Shown piece by piece: positions 34,699 to 41,535 of a stretch of DNA of 41,535 nucleotides. This stretch comes from Acidovorax sp. NB1. GTDB taxonomy: Bacteria > Pseudomonadota > Gammaproteobacteria > Burkholderiales > Burkholderiaceae_C. The notes below the pieces were generated by a model. That model was not told the DNA's origin, made no database searches, and saw only the letters and a list, made by a program, of their open reading frames with translations. The stretch's first letter is position 1. Each line of letters begins with the position of its first letter. The DNA lies in NCBI RefSeq assembly GCF_005405905.1, contig NZ_BJHU01000033.1, forward strand, positions 1-41,535. Direction: 5' to 3'. A program made the translations under genes and the position numbers.

Positions 34699-34734
34699 AA
34701 CAGTCAAGTTGTTCGAAAGGCAGGACTGACTGTT
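34699..34734. repeat. Perfect 8-bp inverted repeat with 20-base spacer
   Basis: AACAGTCA and TGACTGTT lie 20 bases apart. No gene start is directly attached, so operator or recombination-site roles are both open. Confidence 0.4.
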
Positions 34735-34820
34735 AAACGGTTCCGGTATACGCAGATGTTGCCCGACATGCACGACAGATTGAATTCTTTCTGCAGTTGG
34801 GTCTAGGGATAGCGCATCCC

Positions 34821-34834
34821 TTGATTCAGGTCAA
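34821..34834 (+). promoter_or_regulatory. FNR/Anr-like site
   Basis: TTGAT-TCAG-GTCAA matches the FNR/Anr consensus TTGAT-N4-ATCAA in nine of ten defined positions. It lies 20 bases upstream of the CueR-type promoter, a plausible place for an activator. Confidence 0.45.
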
Positions 34835-34853
34835 CGACGACCGCCGCTCACGG

Positions 34854-34884
34854 TTGACATTCCCACCGTGTAAAGCCTTATCGT
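34854..34884 (+). promoter_or_regulatory. CueR-type promoter ahead of the DUF2933/copper ATPase genes
   Basis: TTGACA at 34854-34859, a 19-bp spacer with half-sites ACATTCC and TAAAGCC, and TATCGT as -10. It is laid out like the elements at 17486 and 17775, so the CueR encoded at 17843 may act here as well. The GTG start lies 45 bases downstream. Confidence 0.6.
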
Positions 34885-34929
34885 TTTCGCAAGGTTTACC
34901 AATCTTCTGCGTACCTTTTGGAGAACACC

Positions 34930-35169
34930 GTGAAGCATGGCCACATCACAGAGCATTCGAATACTACGACCCCCACTGGTAACGGCAAAAAGTTGATCGG
35001 AGCAGCGGTCATGCTTGGGCTGATCGGTGCATTCTTCCTGGTCAGAGAGCATTGGTCGCACATCGCAGGCTACTGGCCATATCTGCTCTTGCTGGCCTGC
35101 CCTTTGATGCACCTCTTCCACGGGCACGGAGGGCATGGAGCCCACGGTGATGATTCGAACAAAAAGTAG
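34930..35169 (+). CDS. DUF2933 family small membrane protein
   Basis: A 79-residue protein with a His-containing start (MKHGHITEHSN), two hydrophobic helices (LIGAAVMLGLIGAFFLV and YWPYLLLLACPLMHLF) and a C-terminal HGHGGHGAHGDDSNKK tail. This is the DUF2933 pattern, often found next to copper ATPases. GTG 34930 is chosen, with GGAGA five bases upstream; a TTG further up is less likely. The Met/His tail may bind copper. It is followed by the ATPase after 39 bases. Confidence 0.82.
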   Translation: MKHGHITEHSNTTTPTGNGKKLIGAAVMLGLIGAFFLVREHWSHIAGYWPYLLLLACPLMHLFHGHGGHGAHGDDSNKK

Positions 35170-35208
35170 TCCCTACTGACTTGCAACACATCTACAGGGA
35201 GGCCATCC

Positions 35209-37572
35209 ATGCCAACTGCATCGCCGCACGATCACGCAAGCCACGGACACCAGCATCATGAGGGCCATCACGGACATTCATCTGTGCCTGCGACAGGACT
35301 GAAAGATCCTGTTTGCGGGATGAATGTGACTGACCAGTCGCCTCACTCTGCAGAACACCAGGGAAAGCGCTACTACTTTTGCAGTACCAAATGCCACACC
35401 AAGTTTGTCGCGGCACCTGACAAGTACGCGCCCTCGGCCCTTGGCGAAGTCGCTGCGCAGCCCGAGGAAGCCCAGCCCGGCACCATTTACACCTGCCCAA
35501 TGCACCCGGAGGTCCAACAGGACCATCCTGGAAACTGCCCTAAATGCGGCATGACATTGGAGCCCATGCTCCCCACTCTGGATGAGGGAGAAAACGCCGA
35601 GCTCGTGGATTTCCGGCATCGCTTCTGGTGGACGCTGCCCCTCACCGTCGTGGTCACTGTTCTGGCCATGGTGGGGCACCGGCTGCAGTGGTTCGAGATG
35701 GCGACACAGAGTTGGATTGAGCTGGTCCTCACGGTACCCATCGTCCTGTGGGCGGGCTGGCCCTTCTTCGTTCGCGGTGCGCAGTCGGTCGTGAACCGCA
35801 GTCCCAACATGTGGACGCTGATTGGTCTGGGGACGGGCGCAGCATTTGTCTACAGCGTGGTCGCTACCGTTGCGCCAGGGGTGTTTCCAGCCTCGTTCCA
35901 GGCCATGGGGCGCGTGGCGGTGTACTTCGAAGCTGCAGCCGTCATCATCTCGCTCACGCTCCTGGGCCAGATGCTGGAGCTGAAAGCACGCTCCCAGACC
36001 TCGGCCGCCATCAAATCGCTGTTGGGCCTGGCTCCCAAGACGGCGCGGCGCATCGACGCCAACGGCCAGGAAAGTGACGTCCCGTTGTCCCACGTCCATG
36101 TGGGTGACCTGCTGCGCGTGCGCCCCGGGGAAAAGGTCCCTGTCGATGGGGTCGTGGTCGAAGGGAGTAGCGCAGTGGATGAAGCCATGCTCACGGGAGA
36201 GCCTGTGCCCATTGTCAAAGGGCCGGGGGATGCCGTCATCGGAGCCACGCTCAATACCAACGGAGCGCTCGTGATCCGGTCCGAGCGGGTGGGCTCCGCC
36301 ACCATGCTGTCACAGATCGTTCAGATGGTTGCCCAGGCACAGCGCTCCCGGGCTCCCATGCAGCGCATGGCCGACCAGGTGGCGGGTTACTTCGTGATGG
36401 CCGTGGTGGGTATCGCGTTGCTCACACTCTTCGCGTGGGGCCTGTTCGGACCGGAGCCACGTTGGGTCTATGGCCTCGTCAACGCCGTGGCCGTGCTGAT
36501 CATCGCGTGTCCCTGTGCGTTGGGCTTGGCTACGCCTATGTCCATCATGGTGGCCACCGGCCGGGGTGCAACCAGTGGTGTTCTGTTCAGGGATGCCGCC
36601 GCCATAGAAAACCTGCGCAAGGTGGACACGCTGATTGTGGACAAAACAGGCACGCTGACCGAAGGCAAGCCCTCCTTCGAGCGTGTAGTGGCCATGCCCG
36701 GTCAGTCGGAGGATGAGGTTCTGCGCCTGGCGGCCAGCCTGGACCAAGGCAGCGAGCACCCGCTGGCCGACGCCATTGTCCAGGCGGCCCGCGCCAAGGG
36801 GTTGGCCCTGGACAAGCCCGAGGACTTCGAGTCCGGGTCGGGCATCGGGGTACGCGGACGGGTCGCCGGGCGCCAGATCGCCCTGGGAAACACGGTCCTT
36901 ATGGAGCAGGTGGGCGTTTCTGCGGATCCGCTGCTTGCGCAGGCCGAGGCCTTGCGCGCCACAGGCGCCAGCGTGATGTACCTGGCGGCCGATGGCCAGC
37001 TTCAAGGCCTGCTGGCGGTCTCCGATGCCATCAAGGCCAGCACACCCGAAGCGCTGGCAACCCTCCATGCGGCGGGACTGCGGATTGTCATGGCCACGGG
37101 CGACGGCATGACCACCGCCCAGGCCGTGGGCGCCAAGCTGGGCATTGACGAAGTGCATGGCGAAGTCAAACCTGCAGACAAGCTGGCGCTGGTGTCGCGG
37201 TTGCAGGCCGAAGGCCGCGTTGTCGCCATGGCGGGGGACGGGATCAACGACGCACCCGCCCTGGCCAAGGCGGATGTGGGGATCGCGATGGGTACTGGCA
37301 CCGATGTGGCGATGAACAGCGCACAGGTCACCTTGGTCAAGGGCGATCTGCGAGGTATTTCCACTGCTCGGGAATTGTCGGAGGCAACGGTGGGAAACAT
37401 GAAACAGAACCTGATGTTTGCCTTCCTCTACAACGCGCTGGGCATCCCGATCGCCGCAGGGCTGCTGTATCCCTTCACTGGATGGCTGCTGTCGCCAATG
37501 ATTGCGGCCCTGGCGATGAGCCTGAGTTCAGCGTCGGTGATCGCCAACGCCCTGCGGCTTCGCCAAAGTTGA
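35209..37572 (+). CDS. copF: Second Cu+/Ag+ P1B-type ATPase with YHS and metal-binding domains (CopF/SilP-like)
   Basis: A 787-residue ATPase. The N-terminus is His-rich ([17 protein letters not shown]), then a YHS domain with DPVCGMNV and YYFCSTKC (about 32-75), then the heavy-metal-binding motif YTCPMHPEV...CPKCGM (about 93-116). No classic GMTCxxC domain is present. The membrane site is CPC ([14 protein letters not shown]), followed by [11 protein letters not shown] and [16 protein letters not shown]. This architecture is typical of CopF/SilP pumps linked to Cus systems. It differs from copA at 14959 in its N-terminal domains, so the two may differ in delivery route. A promoter and an FNR-like site lie upstream of the DUF2933 gene. 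Confidence 0.93.
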   Translation: MPTASPHDHASHGHQHHEGHHGHSSVPATGLKDPVCGMNVTDQSPHSAEHQGKRYYFCSTKCHTKFVAAPDKYAPSALGEVAAQPEEAQPGTIYTCPMHPEVQQDHPGNCPKCGMTLEPMLPTLDEGENAELVDFRHRFWWTLPLTVVVTVLAMVGHRLQWFEMATQSWIELVLTVPIVLWAGWPFFVRGAQSVVNRSPNMWTLIGLGTGAAFVYSVVATVAPGVFPASFQAMGRVAVYFEAAAVIISLTLLGQMLELKARSQTSAAIKSLLGLAPKTARRIDANGQESDVPLSHVHVGDLLRVRPGEKVPVDGVVVEGSSAVDEAMLTGEPVPIVKGPGDAVIGATLNTNGALVIRSERVGSATMLSQIVQMVAQAQRSRAPMQRMADQVAGYFVMAVVGIALLTLFAWGLFGPEPRWVYGLVNAVAVLIIACPCALGLATPMSIMVATGRGATSGVLFRDAAAIENLRKVDTLIVDKTGTLTEGKPSFERVVAMPGQSEDEVLRLAASLDQGSEHPLADAIVQAARAKGLALDKPEDFESGSGIGVRGRVAGRQIALGNTVLMEQVGVSADPLLAQAEALRATGASVMYLAADGQLQGLLAVSDAIKASTPEALATLHAAGLRIVMATGDGMTTAQAVGAKLGIDEVHGEVKPADKLALVSRLQAEGRVVAMAGDGINDAPALAKADVGIAMGTGTDVAMNSAQVTLVKGDLRGISTARELSEATVGNMKQNLMFAFLYNALGIPIAAGLLYPFTGWLLSPMIAALAMSLSSASVIANALRLRQS

Positions 37573-37593
37573 ACTGACAAGCTGACCGCAGAT

Positions 37594-37607
37594 TTGATCT
37601 AGGTTAA
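37594..37607 (+). promoter_or_regulatory. Second FNR/Anr-like site
   Basis: TTGAT-CTAG-GTTAA differs from the FNR consensus at two positions in the right half. It is in the short gap between the copper ATPase and the gene at 37642. Its use is uncertain. Confidence 0.3.
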
Positions 37608-37641
37608 GCCCGCAACCCCGACTCTGGTTACCATTCGCACC

Positions 37642-38097
37642 ATGACTTCCGCCAGGAACACCGTATTGCGCCGAGGACGCTGGATTTCCAGCATCCTGGT
37701 CGCGGCGTTGCTCCTGATGCAAGTGGCACTGGCAGCCTACGCGTGCCCGAAGCTGGACTCCGCAGTTCATGCGGTGTCGATGCAAAAGGCGGGCATGGCC
37801 ATGGAGAGCGCTGTCGGCATGCCCTCCATGCCGGAATGCCACGCCATGGCAGGGACGATGGATGAACAGGATCCGCAGCTTTGCCGCGCCCACTGCGATG
37901 GCGACAGCCTGTCTTCGCCGACGCTTCAGGGCCTTGATCTCCAGGCCATCGCGGCGCATGCCGTCTGGATCGCCTATGTGCTTCCTGCAGTGCTCGATTC
38001 AGAGCGCCACATCGACGCTCGGGCTGTCTATTCCGAGTTGGACAGTCGAGCGGGCTCGCCGCCCATTTATCTGACGCACCAGGTCTTCCGGAATTGA
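37642..38097 (+). CDS. Secreted Cys/His/Met-rich protein of the cus operon, unknown function
   Basis: A 151-residue protein with a basic start and hydrophobic core (ISSILVAALLLMQVALAAYA), probably a signal peptide or anchor. The mature part has MQKAGMAMESAVGMPSMP, ECHAMAG and CRAHCD, a rich set of possible Cu ligands. I recognise no named family with confidence; a copper-responsive periplasmic factor is the best guess from content and location. It stands between the copper ATPase and cusC, on the same strand. Confidence 0.7.
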   Translation: MTSARNTVLRRGRWISSILVAALLLMQVALAAYACPKLDSAVHAVSMQKAGMAMESAVGMPSMPECHAMAGTMDEQDPQLCRAHCDGDSLSSPTLQGLDLQAIAAHAVWIAYVLPAVLDSERHIDARAVYSELDSRAGSPPIYLTHQVFRN

Positions 38098-38170
38098 TCG
38101 TGCACGGTGTGCGCGCTGCCCTGTGGCATGCGCGCATTTGATTTCGTGCCCTTTCATTTCGAGGACCATC

Positions 38171-39496
38171 ATGCCCATCATCTCCCGTGGCGCTCCCGTC
38201 GAGCGCCTCTCTGCGCAATCGCGCATTCATTCCGCAATCCCGCACATCCGTGGGCGCAGCGCCCGCCATCTGCCTCTGGGCGCTTTGTGGTTCATGCTGG
38301 CAGGCATCGGCTTTGCAGGAAATCAGGCCCACGCCCTGGGTTTTGCCGAGGCCCTGAACTTGGCAGAGCAGCACAGCCCTCGTATCACTGCCCAGCGGCT
38401 GCAAATTGACGCCGCCAGCAGCACCCGAAAATCGGCAGGAACACTGCCGGATCCCAAGCTGTCGGTCGGTATCGAGAACTTCCCCATCAGCGGCATGGAC
38501 CGCTTCAGCCTCACCCGCGAGTCCATGACCATGCAGCGCCTGGCGCTGATGCAGGAGGTGCCCAACCGCGCCAAACGAGATGCCCAGATTGCCAGTGCCG
38601 AGGCCAAGGTGGAACGCGAGCGCGCGGCCCTGGGTGTCCAGCGCCTGCAGATCCGCCAAGAGTTGAGCCAGGCGTGGATCATGGCCCAGGCCATTGAACA
38701 GCGCGACCAGGTGCTCACCGATCTCTTGGCTCAGAACCAGCTGCTACAGGACAGCCTTCCAGCCCGCATTGCGGGCGGCACGGCCCAGGCTGCGGACCTG
38801 CTGATGGCCAGGCAGGAGGCGCTGGCGCTGTCGGATCGAAGGGATGACCTGCAGCGGGATCGGACCAAAGCCCGCTCCATGCTTCGCCGTTGGGTGGGCG
38901 CTCGTGCTGACGAAGTGCTGCAGGGAACTCCCGGGCCGCTGAGCCGCCCTTTGGATCAGCTGCGCTCGGAGGTACACCGCCACGCGGAACTTGCGCAGTA
39001 CCCGGCCATGCAGGCGATGGCCTTAGCGGAAACGCGCGAAGCCCAGGCAGAAACCAAGGGTGATTGGTCCTGGGAAGTCGCCTACAGCCGCCGCGACCGC
39101 CGCTGGGGCGACATGGTGTCCTTCCAGGTGACCTTTGATCTTCCCTGGCAACAGGAGCGGCGCCAGGCACCTCAGATAAAGGCCAAGCAACTGGAGTTGC
39201 AGCGTCTGGAAGCTGAGCAGGAAGACGTGACCCACAGGCACCTACAGGAGCTGGAGGACAACGCGTCCGAGCTGACGGCACTGCAGAGCCAGATCGAGCG
39301 CCTGCAATCGACAGGCATCGGCCTGGCGCAGGACCGCGCCCAGCTGGCGCTGACCAACTATCAGAGTGCCAAGGGGGATCTGAGTGCCGTGCTCGCAGCG
39401 CGGGCCCAAGTGCTGGAGACACGCTGGCGCCTGATTGAGCTGCAGACACAGCGCGACGCATTGATCGCCCGCCTCAACAGCCTGATCGCCGACTGA
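38171..39496 (+). CDS. cusC: Outer-membrane channel of the Cu/Ag RND system (CusC/SilC type)
   Basis: A 441-residue TolC-family protein. After a basic N-terminus comes a hydrophobic signal core (ALWFMLAGIGFAGNQAHA), then LGFAEALNLAEQHSPRITAQRLQ and DPKLSVGIENFPISGMDRF, both common in CusC/CzcC relatives of metal pumps. Two helical hairpin regions follow. I chose ATG 38171 because GAGGA lies five bases upstream; the earlier frame adds 16 residues without support. cusB follows after 12 bases. No lipobox is seen, unlike classical CusC. Confidence 0.88.
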   Translation: MPIISRGAPVERLSAQSRIHSAIPHIRGRSARHLPLGALWFMLAGIGFAGNQAHALGFAEALNLAEQHSPRITAQRLQIDAASSTRKSAGTLPDPKLSVGIENFPISGMDRFSLTRESMTMQRLALMQEVPNRAKRDAQIASAEAKVERERAALGVQRLQIRQELSQAWIMAQAIEQRDQVLTDLLAQNQLLQDSLPARIAGGTAQAADLLMARQEALALSDRRDDLQRDRTKARSMLRRWVGARADEVLQGTPGPLSRPLDQLRSEVHRHAELAQYPAMQAMALAETREAQAETKGDWSWEVAYSRRDRRWGDMVSFQVTFDLPWQQERRQAPQIKAKQLELQRLEAEQEDVTHRHLQELEDNASELTALQSQIERLQSTGIGLAQDRAQLALTNYQSAKGDLSAVLAARAQVLETRWRLIELQTQRDALIARLNSLIAD

Positions 39497-39508
39497 TCGG
39501 AGAACAAC

Positions 39509-41044
39509 ATGACCAATAACGCTTTCAAGAAAACCGCAGTTGCCTTGGCCCTGCTGGCAGCAGGCATCGCCCTTGGGTGGGGCATTTCTCAGTGGGCAAC
39601 AAAGGATGGCCATGCACCGGGAGCTGGACCGGCTGCTGCCGAAACAGCAAAGGCCGACCGCAAAGTGCTGTACTGGTACGACCCCATGGTGCCGACGCAA
39701 AAGTTCGACAAGCCAGGCAAATCTCCCTATATGGATATGGCTCTGGTCCCCAAGTACGCGGATGAGGATACGCAACCGGGCACGGGTTTGAACGTGTCCT
39801 CTCAGGCCGTGCAAGCCCTGGGCCTGCGCACAGCCTTGGTGGAGCAGCGTGAGATTGGCACAGACGTGGACGTTTTGGGCACCGTTCAGCTCAACGACCG
39901 GGATGTGAGCATCGTCCAGGCCCGTTCGTCGGGGTTCGTGGAGCGGGTCTATGCGCGCGCTCCGGGCGACGTGGTGGCCGCAGGCGCGCCATTGGCCGAT
40001 CTGCTGCTGCCCGATTGGGTGTCTGCGCAGCGCGAGTTCCTCGCTGTCCGGGCGCTTAAGGACGAATCGCTGACGGCAGCAGCGCGCCAGCGGCTGTTGT
40101 TGCTGGGAATGCCAGCATCGCTCGTGGCCCAGGTGGAACGCAGTGGAGAACCCCAGGGCCGATACACCGTGACCTTCCCACAGGCAGGAATGGTGGCCGA
40201 ACTGATGGTGCGCCAGGGCATGACAGTATCTGTAGGTGCCAGTCTGGTGCGGGTGAATGGCCTGTCCACCGTCTGGATCGAAGCAGCGGTTCCAGAGGCA
40301 CAGAGCGGCCCTCTACAACTGGGGCAGGATGCCCAGGTGCGCCTGGCAGCATTTCCCGGAGAGACCCTCAAAGCCCGGGTCGTCAGCATCTTGCCCGAGG
40401 CCAACCGAGACACTCGCACAGTGCGTGTACGCCTGGAGCTGCCCAACACCGCCCAGCGACTGAAAGCCGGTATGTCCGGGCAGATTGCCCTGGCGGGACG
40501 CACGCAGCCCGCGTTGCTGGTTCCCAGCGAAGCCGTGATCCGTACTGGCAAGCGGGCGGTGGTTTATGTGGTGGAAGGTCCTGGCAGGTACCAACCCGTG
40601 CAGGTGCAACTTGGCCCAGAGATTGAGGATCGCCTCGTCGTGCAAGGCGGGTTGACCGCAGGGCAGCAGGTGGTGGCCTCCGCGCAATTCCTGATCGACT
40701 CGGAAGCCAGCCTGCGGGGGGTACTGCCGACCCTGTCTGGAGCCGGTGGCGCCGAAGCCGCTGCCAAGACTGGTGCTTCGGCCCCTGTCGTGCCTGGGGC
40801 TTCCGCTGCGCCAGTGCCGAAGAGCTTCACGGTGCGGGGGGTGGTTGACGAGGTGACACAGACCGAACTGACGCTCACACATGAGGCTGTCCCCGAGCTG
40901 AAATGGCCCGGAATGACCATGCCCTTCAAATTGGCCAACCCCGCGCTGGCAAAGAACCTCAAGCCTGAACAGCAGGTACGTTTCACCTTCCAGCAACAAG
41001 GCAAGGACTTCGTGATCACCGCCGTGGAAGGAGTCAAGCCATGA
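39509..41044 (+). CDS. cusB: RND adaptor CusB/SilB with fused C-terminal CusF domain
   Basis: A 511-residue periplasmic adaptor with an N-terminal anchor (about 8-27). The metal-binding start is [20 protein letters not shown] and [10 protein letters not shown], giving the Met ligands of CusB. Barrel-sandwich and hairpin regions follow. After an Ala/Gly/Pro-rich linker (near 415-440) the last 75 residues form a CusF-like domain with [10 protein letters not shown], so carrier and adaptor are fused. GGAG precedes the ATG. It overlaps cusA by 4 bases (ATGA). Confidence 0.93.
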   Translation: MTNNAFKKTAVALALLAAGIALGWGISQWATKDGHAPGAGPAAAETAKADRKVLYWYDPMVPTQKFDKPGKSPYMDMALVPKYADEDTQPGTGLNVSSQAVQALGLRTALVEQREIGTDVDVLGTVQLNDRDVSIVQARSSGFVERVYARAPGDVVAAGAPLADLLLPDWVSAQREFLAVRALKDESLTAAARQRLLLLGMPASLVAQVERSGEPQGRYTVTFPQAGMVAELMVRQGMTVSVGASLVRVNGLSTVWIEAAVPEAQSGPLQLGQDAQVRLAAFPGETLKARVVSILPEANRDTRTVRVRLELPNTAQRLKAGMSGQIALAGRTQPALLVPSEAVIRTGKRAVVYVVEGPGRYQPVQVQLGPEIEDRLVVQGGLTAGQQVVASAQFLIDSEASLRGVLPTLSGAGGAEAAAKTGASAPVVPGASAAPVPKSFTVRGVVDEVTQTELTLTHEAVPELKWPGMTMPFKLANPALAKNLKPEQQVRFTFQQQGKDFVITAVEGVKP

Positions 41045-41535
41045 TCGCCCGATTGATACGCTGGTCGGTGGCGAACCGGTTCCTGGTTCTGCTGGCCACC
41101 GTGATGCTCACAGCCTGGGGCGTGTGGGGCGTGCGCAGCACCCCCGTGGATGCGCTGCCCGATCTCTCGGACGTGCAGGTCATCATCCGCACCAGTTACC
41201 CGGGCCAGGCGCCGCAGATCGTCGAGAACCAGGTGACCTACCCGCTGGCGACCACCATGCTGTCGGTGCCGGGCGCGAAGACGGTGCGGGGCTTCTCGTT
41301 CTTTGGCGACTCGTTCGTCTACATCCTGTTCGAGGACGGCACGGACCTGTACTGGGCGCGTTCTCGCGTGCTGGAGTACATGAACCAGGTGCAGGGGCGG
41401 CTACCCGCCACGGCCAAATCGTCACTCGGCCCCGACGCCACCGGGGTCGGCTGGATCTACCAATATGCGCTGGTGGACCGCACCGGAAAGAACGACCTGG
41501 CCCAGCTGCGGGCCCTGCAGGACTGGTTTCTGAAG
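41041..41535 (+). CDS. cusA: Cu+/Ag+ RND efflux pump CusA/SilA, 3' end beyond window
   Basis: The first 165 residues of a heavy-metal RND pump, which continues past the right edge. [23 protein letters not shown], then [37 protein letters not shown] and [26 protein letters not shown], are typical of CusA/SilA and differ from CzcA at 8090. The start overlaps the cusB stop (ATGA). The membrane signature that fixes substrate class lies outside the window, so Cu/Ag is judged from neighbours and N-terminal likeness. Confidence 0.92.
   Translation, partial: MIARLIRWSVANRFLVLLATVMLTAWGVWGVRSTPVDALPDLSDVQVIIRTSYPGQAPQIVENQVTYPLATTMLSVPGAKTVRGFSFFGDSFVYILFEDGTDLYWARSRVLEYMNQVQGRLPATAKSSLGPDATGVGWIYQYALVDRTGKNDLAQLRALQDWFLK

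Larger units (their letters stand above)
34373..34929. other. Long regulatory gap between sulP and the second copper gene group
   Basis: About 550 bases without a supported gene. A 71-codon plus-strand frame at 34408-34623 resembles nothing I know. The region contains a perfect 8-bp inverted repeat (34699-34734), an FNR-like site (34821-34834) and a CueR-type promoter (34854-34884), all leading toward the genes at 34930. Confidence 0.6.

Overview
The window is a dense cluster of metal and metalloid resistance genes from a high-GC betaproteobacterium, most likely Burkholderiales and probably Comamonadaceae (the Acidovorax / Delftia / Comamonas / Diaphorobacter group). This placement rests on codon use, several DUF4148 proteins, a czc operon ordered as in Cupriavidus, and protein style. 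It is an inference, because no rRNA or housekeeping marker is present. No transposase, integrase, tRNA or CRISPR array was found, so the mosaic arrangement must be judged from gene content alone.

Layout, left to right. (1) 1-1184: frame-damaged remnant of a ComEC/Rec2-like metallo-beta-lactamase-fold protein, overlapping a membrane protein of unknown function. (2) 1230-4597: Cd/Zn/Pb module, cadA and a DUF3703 gene on the minus strand and cadR on the plus strand, with two nearly identical MerR-type promoter/operator boxes. (3) 4722-5060: small secreted DUF4148-like protein. (4) 5124-14764: minus-strand czc operon in the order czcI, czcC, czcB, czcA, a periplasmic protein, a small membrane protein, czcR, czcS. 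(5) 14959-18403: copper module with a Cu+ P-type ATPase (minus), and a CopZ-like chaperone and a CueR-like regulator (plus). (6) 18791-23244: minus-strand periplasmic copper operon encoding a small secreted protein, a TolC-family lipoprotein, a two-domain multicopper oxidase, a cupredoxin, a CusF-like protein and another small secreted protein. It is divergent from the copper two-component pair at 23393-25455. (7) 25474-27520: a probable helix-hairpin-helix plus PD-(D/E)XK nuclease and a SAM methyltransferase. (8) 27640-28632: two more DUF4148-type secreted proteins. (9) 28989-31654: arsR-arsC-acr3-arsH. (10) 32019-34366: sulP transporter and tandem universal stress protein. (11) 34930-41535: DUF2933 protein, a second copper ATPase with YHS and metal-binding domains, a Cys/His/Met-rich secreted protein, and cusC-cusB-cusA (cusA runs off the right edge).

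The genes form a layered defence. P-type ATPases (CadA and two copper pumps) move cytoplasmic ions to the periplasm. Two RND systems (CzcCBA for Zn/Cd/Co, CusCBA for Cu/Ag) export periplasmic ions out of the cell. Oxidase, cupredoxin and CusF-like proteins detoxify or carry periplasmic copper, and the ars genes reduce and export arsenic. Control is by MerR-type regulators (CadR, CueR), an ArsR repressor and two two-component systems.

The least explained parts are the nuclease directly behind the copper sensor kinase, the damaged MBL/membrane pair at the left edge, the DUF4148 proteins placed between metal operons, the two-domain multicopper oxidase with a long tail, and several operator-like repeats described below.
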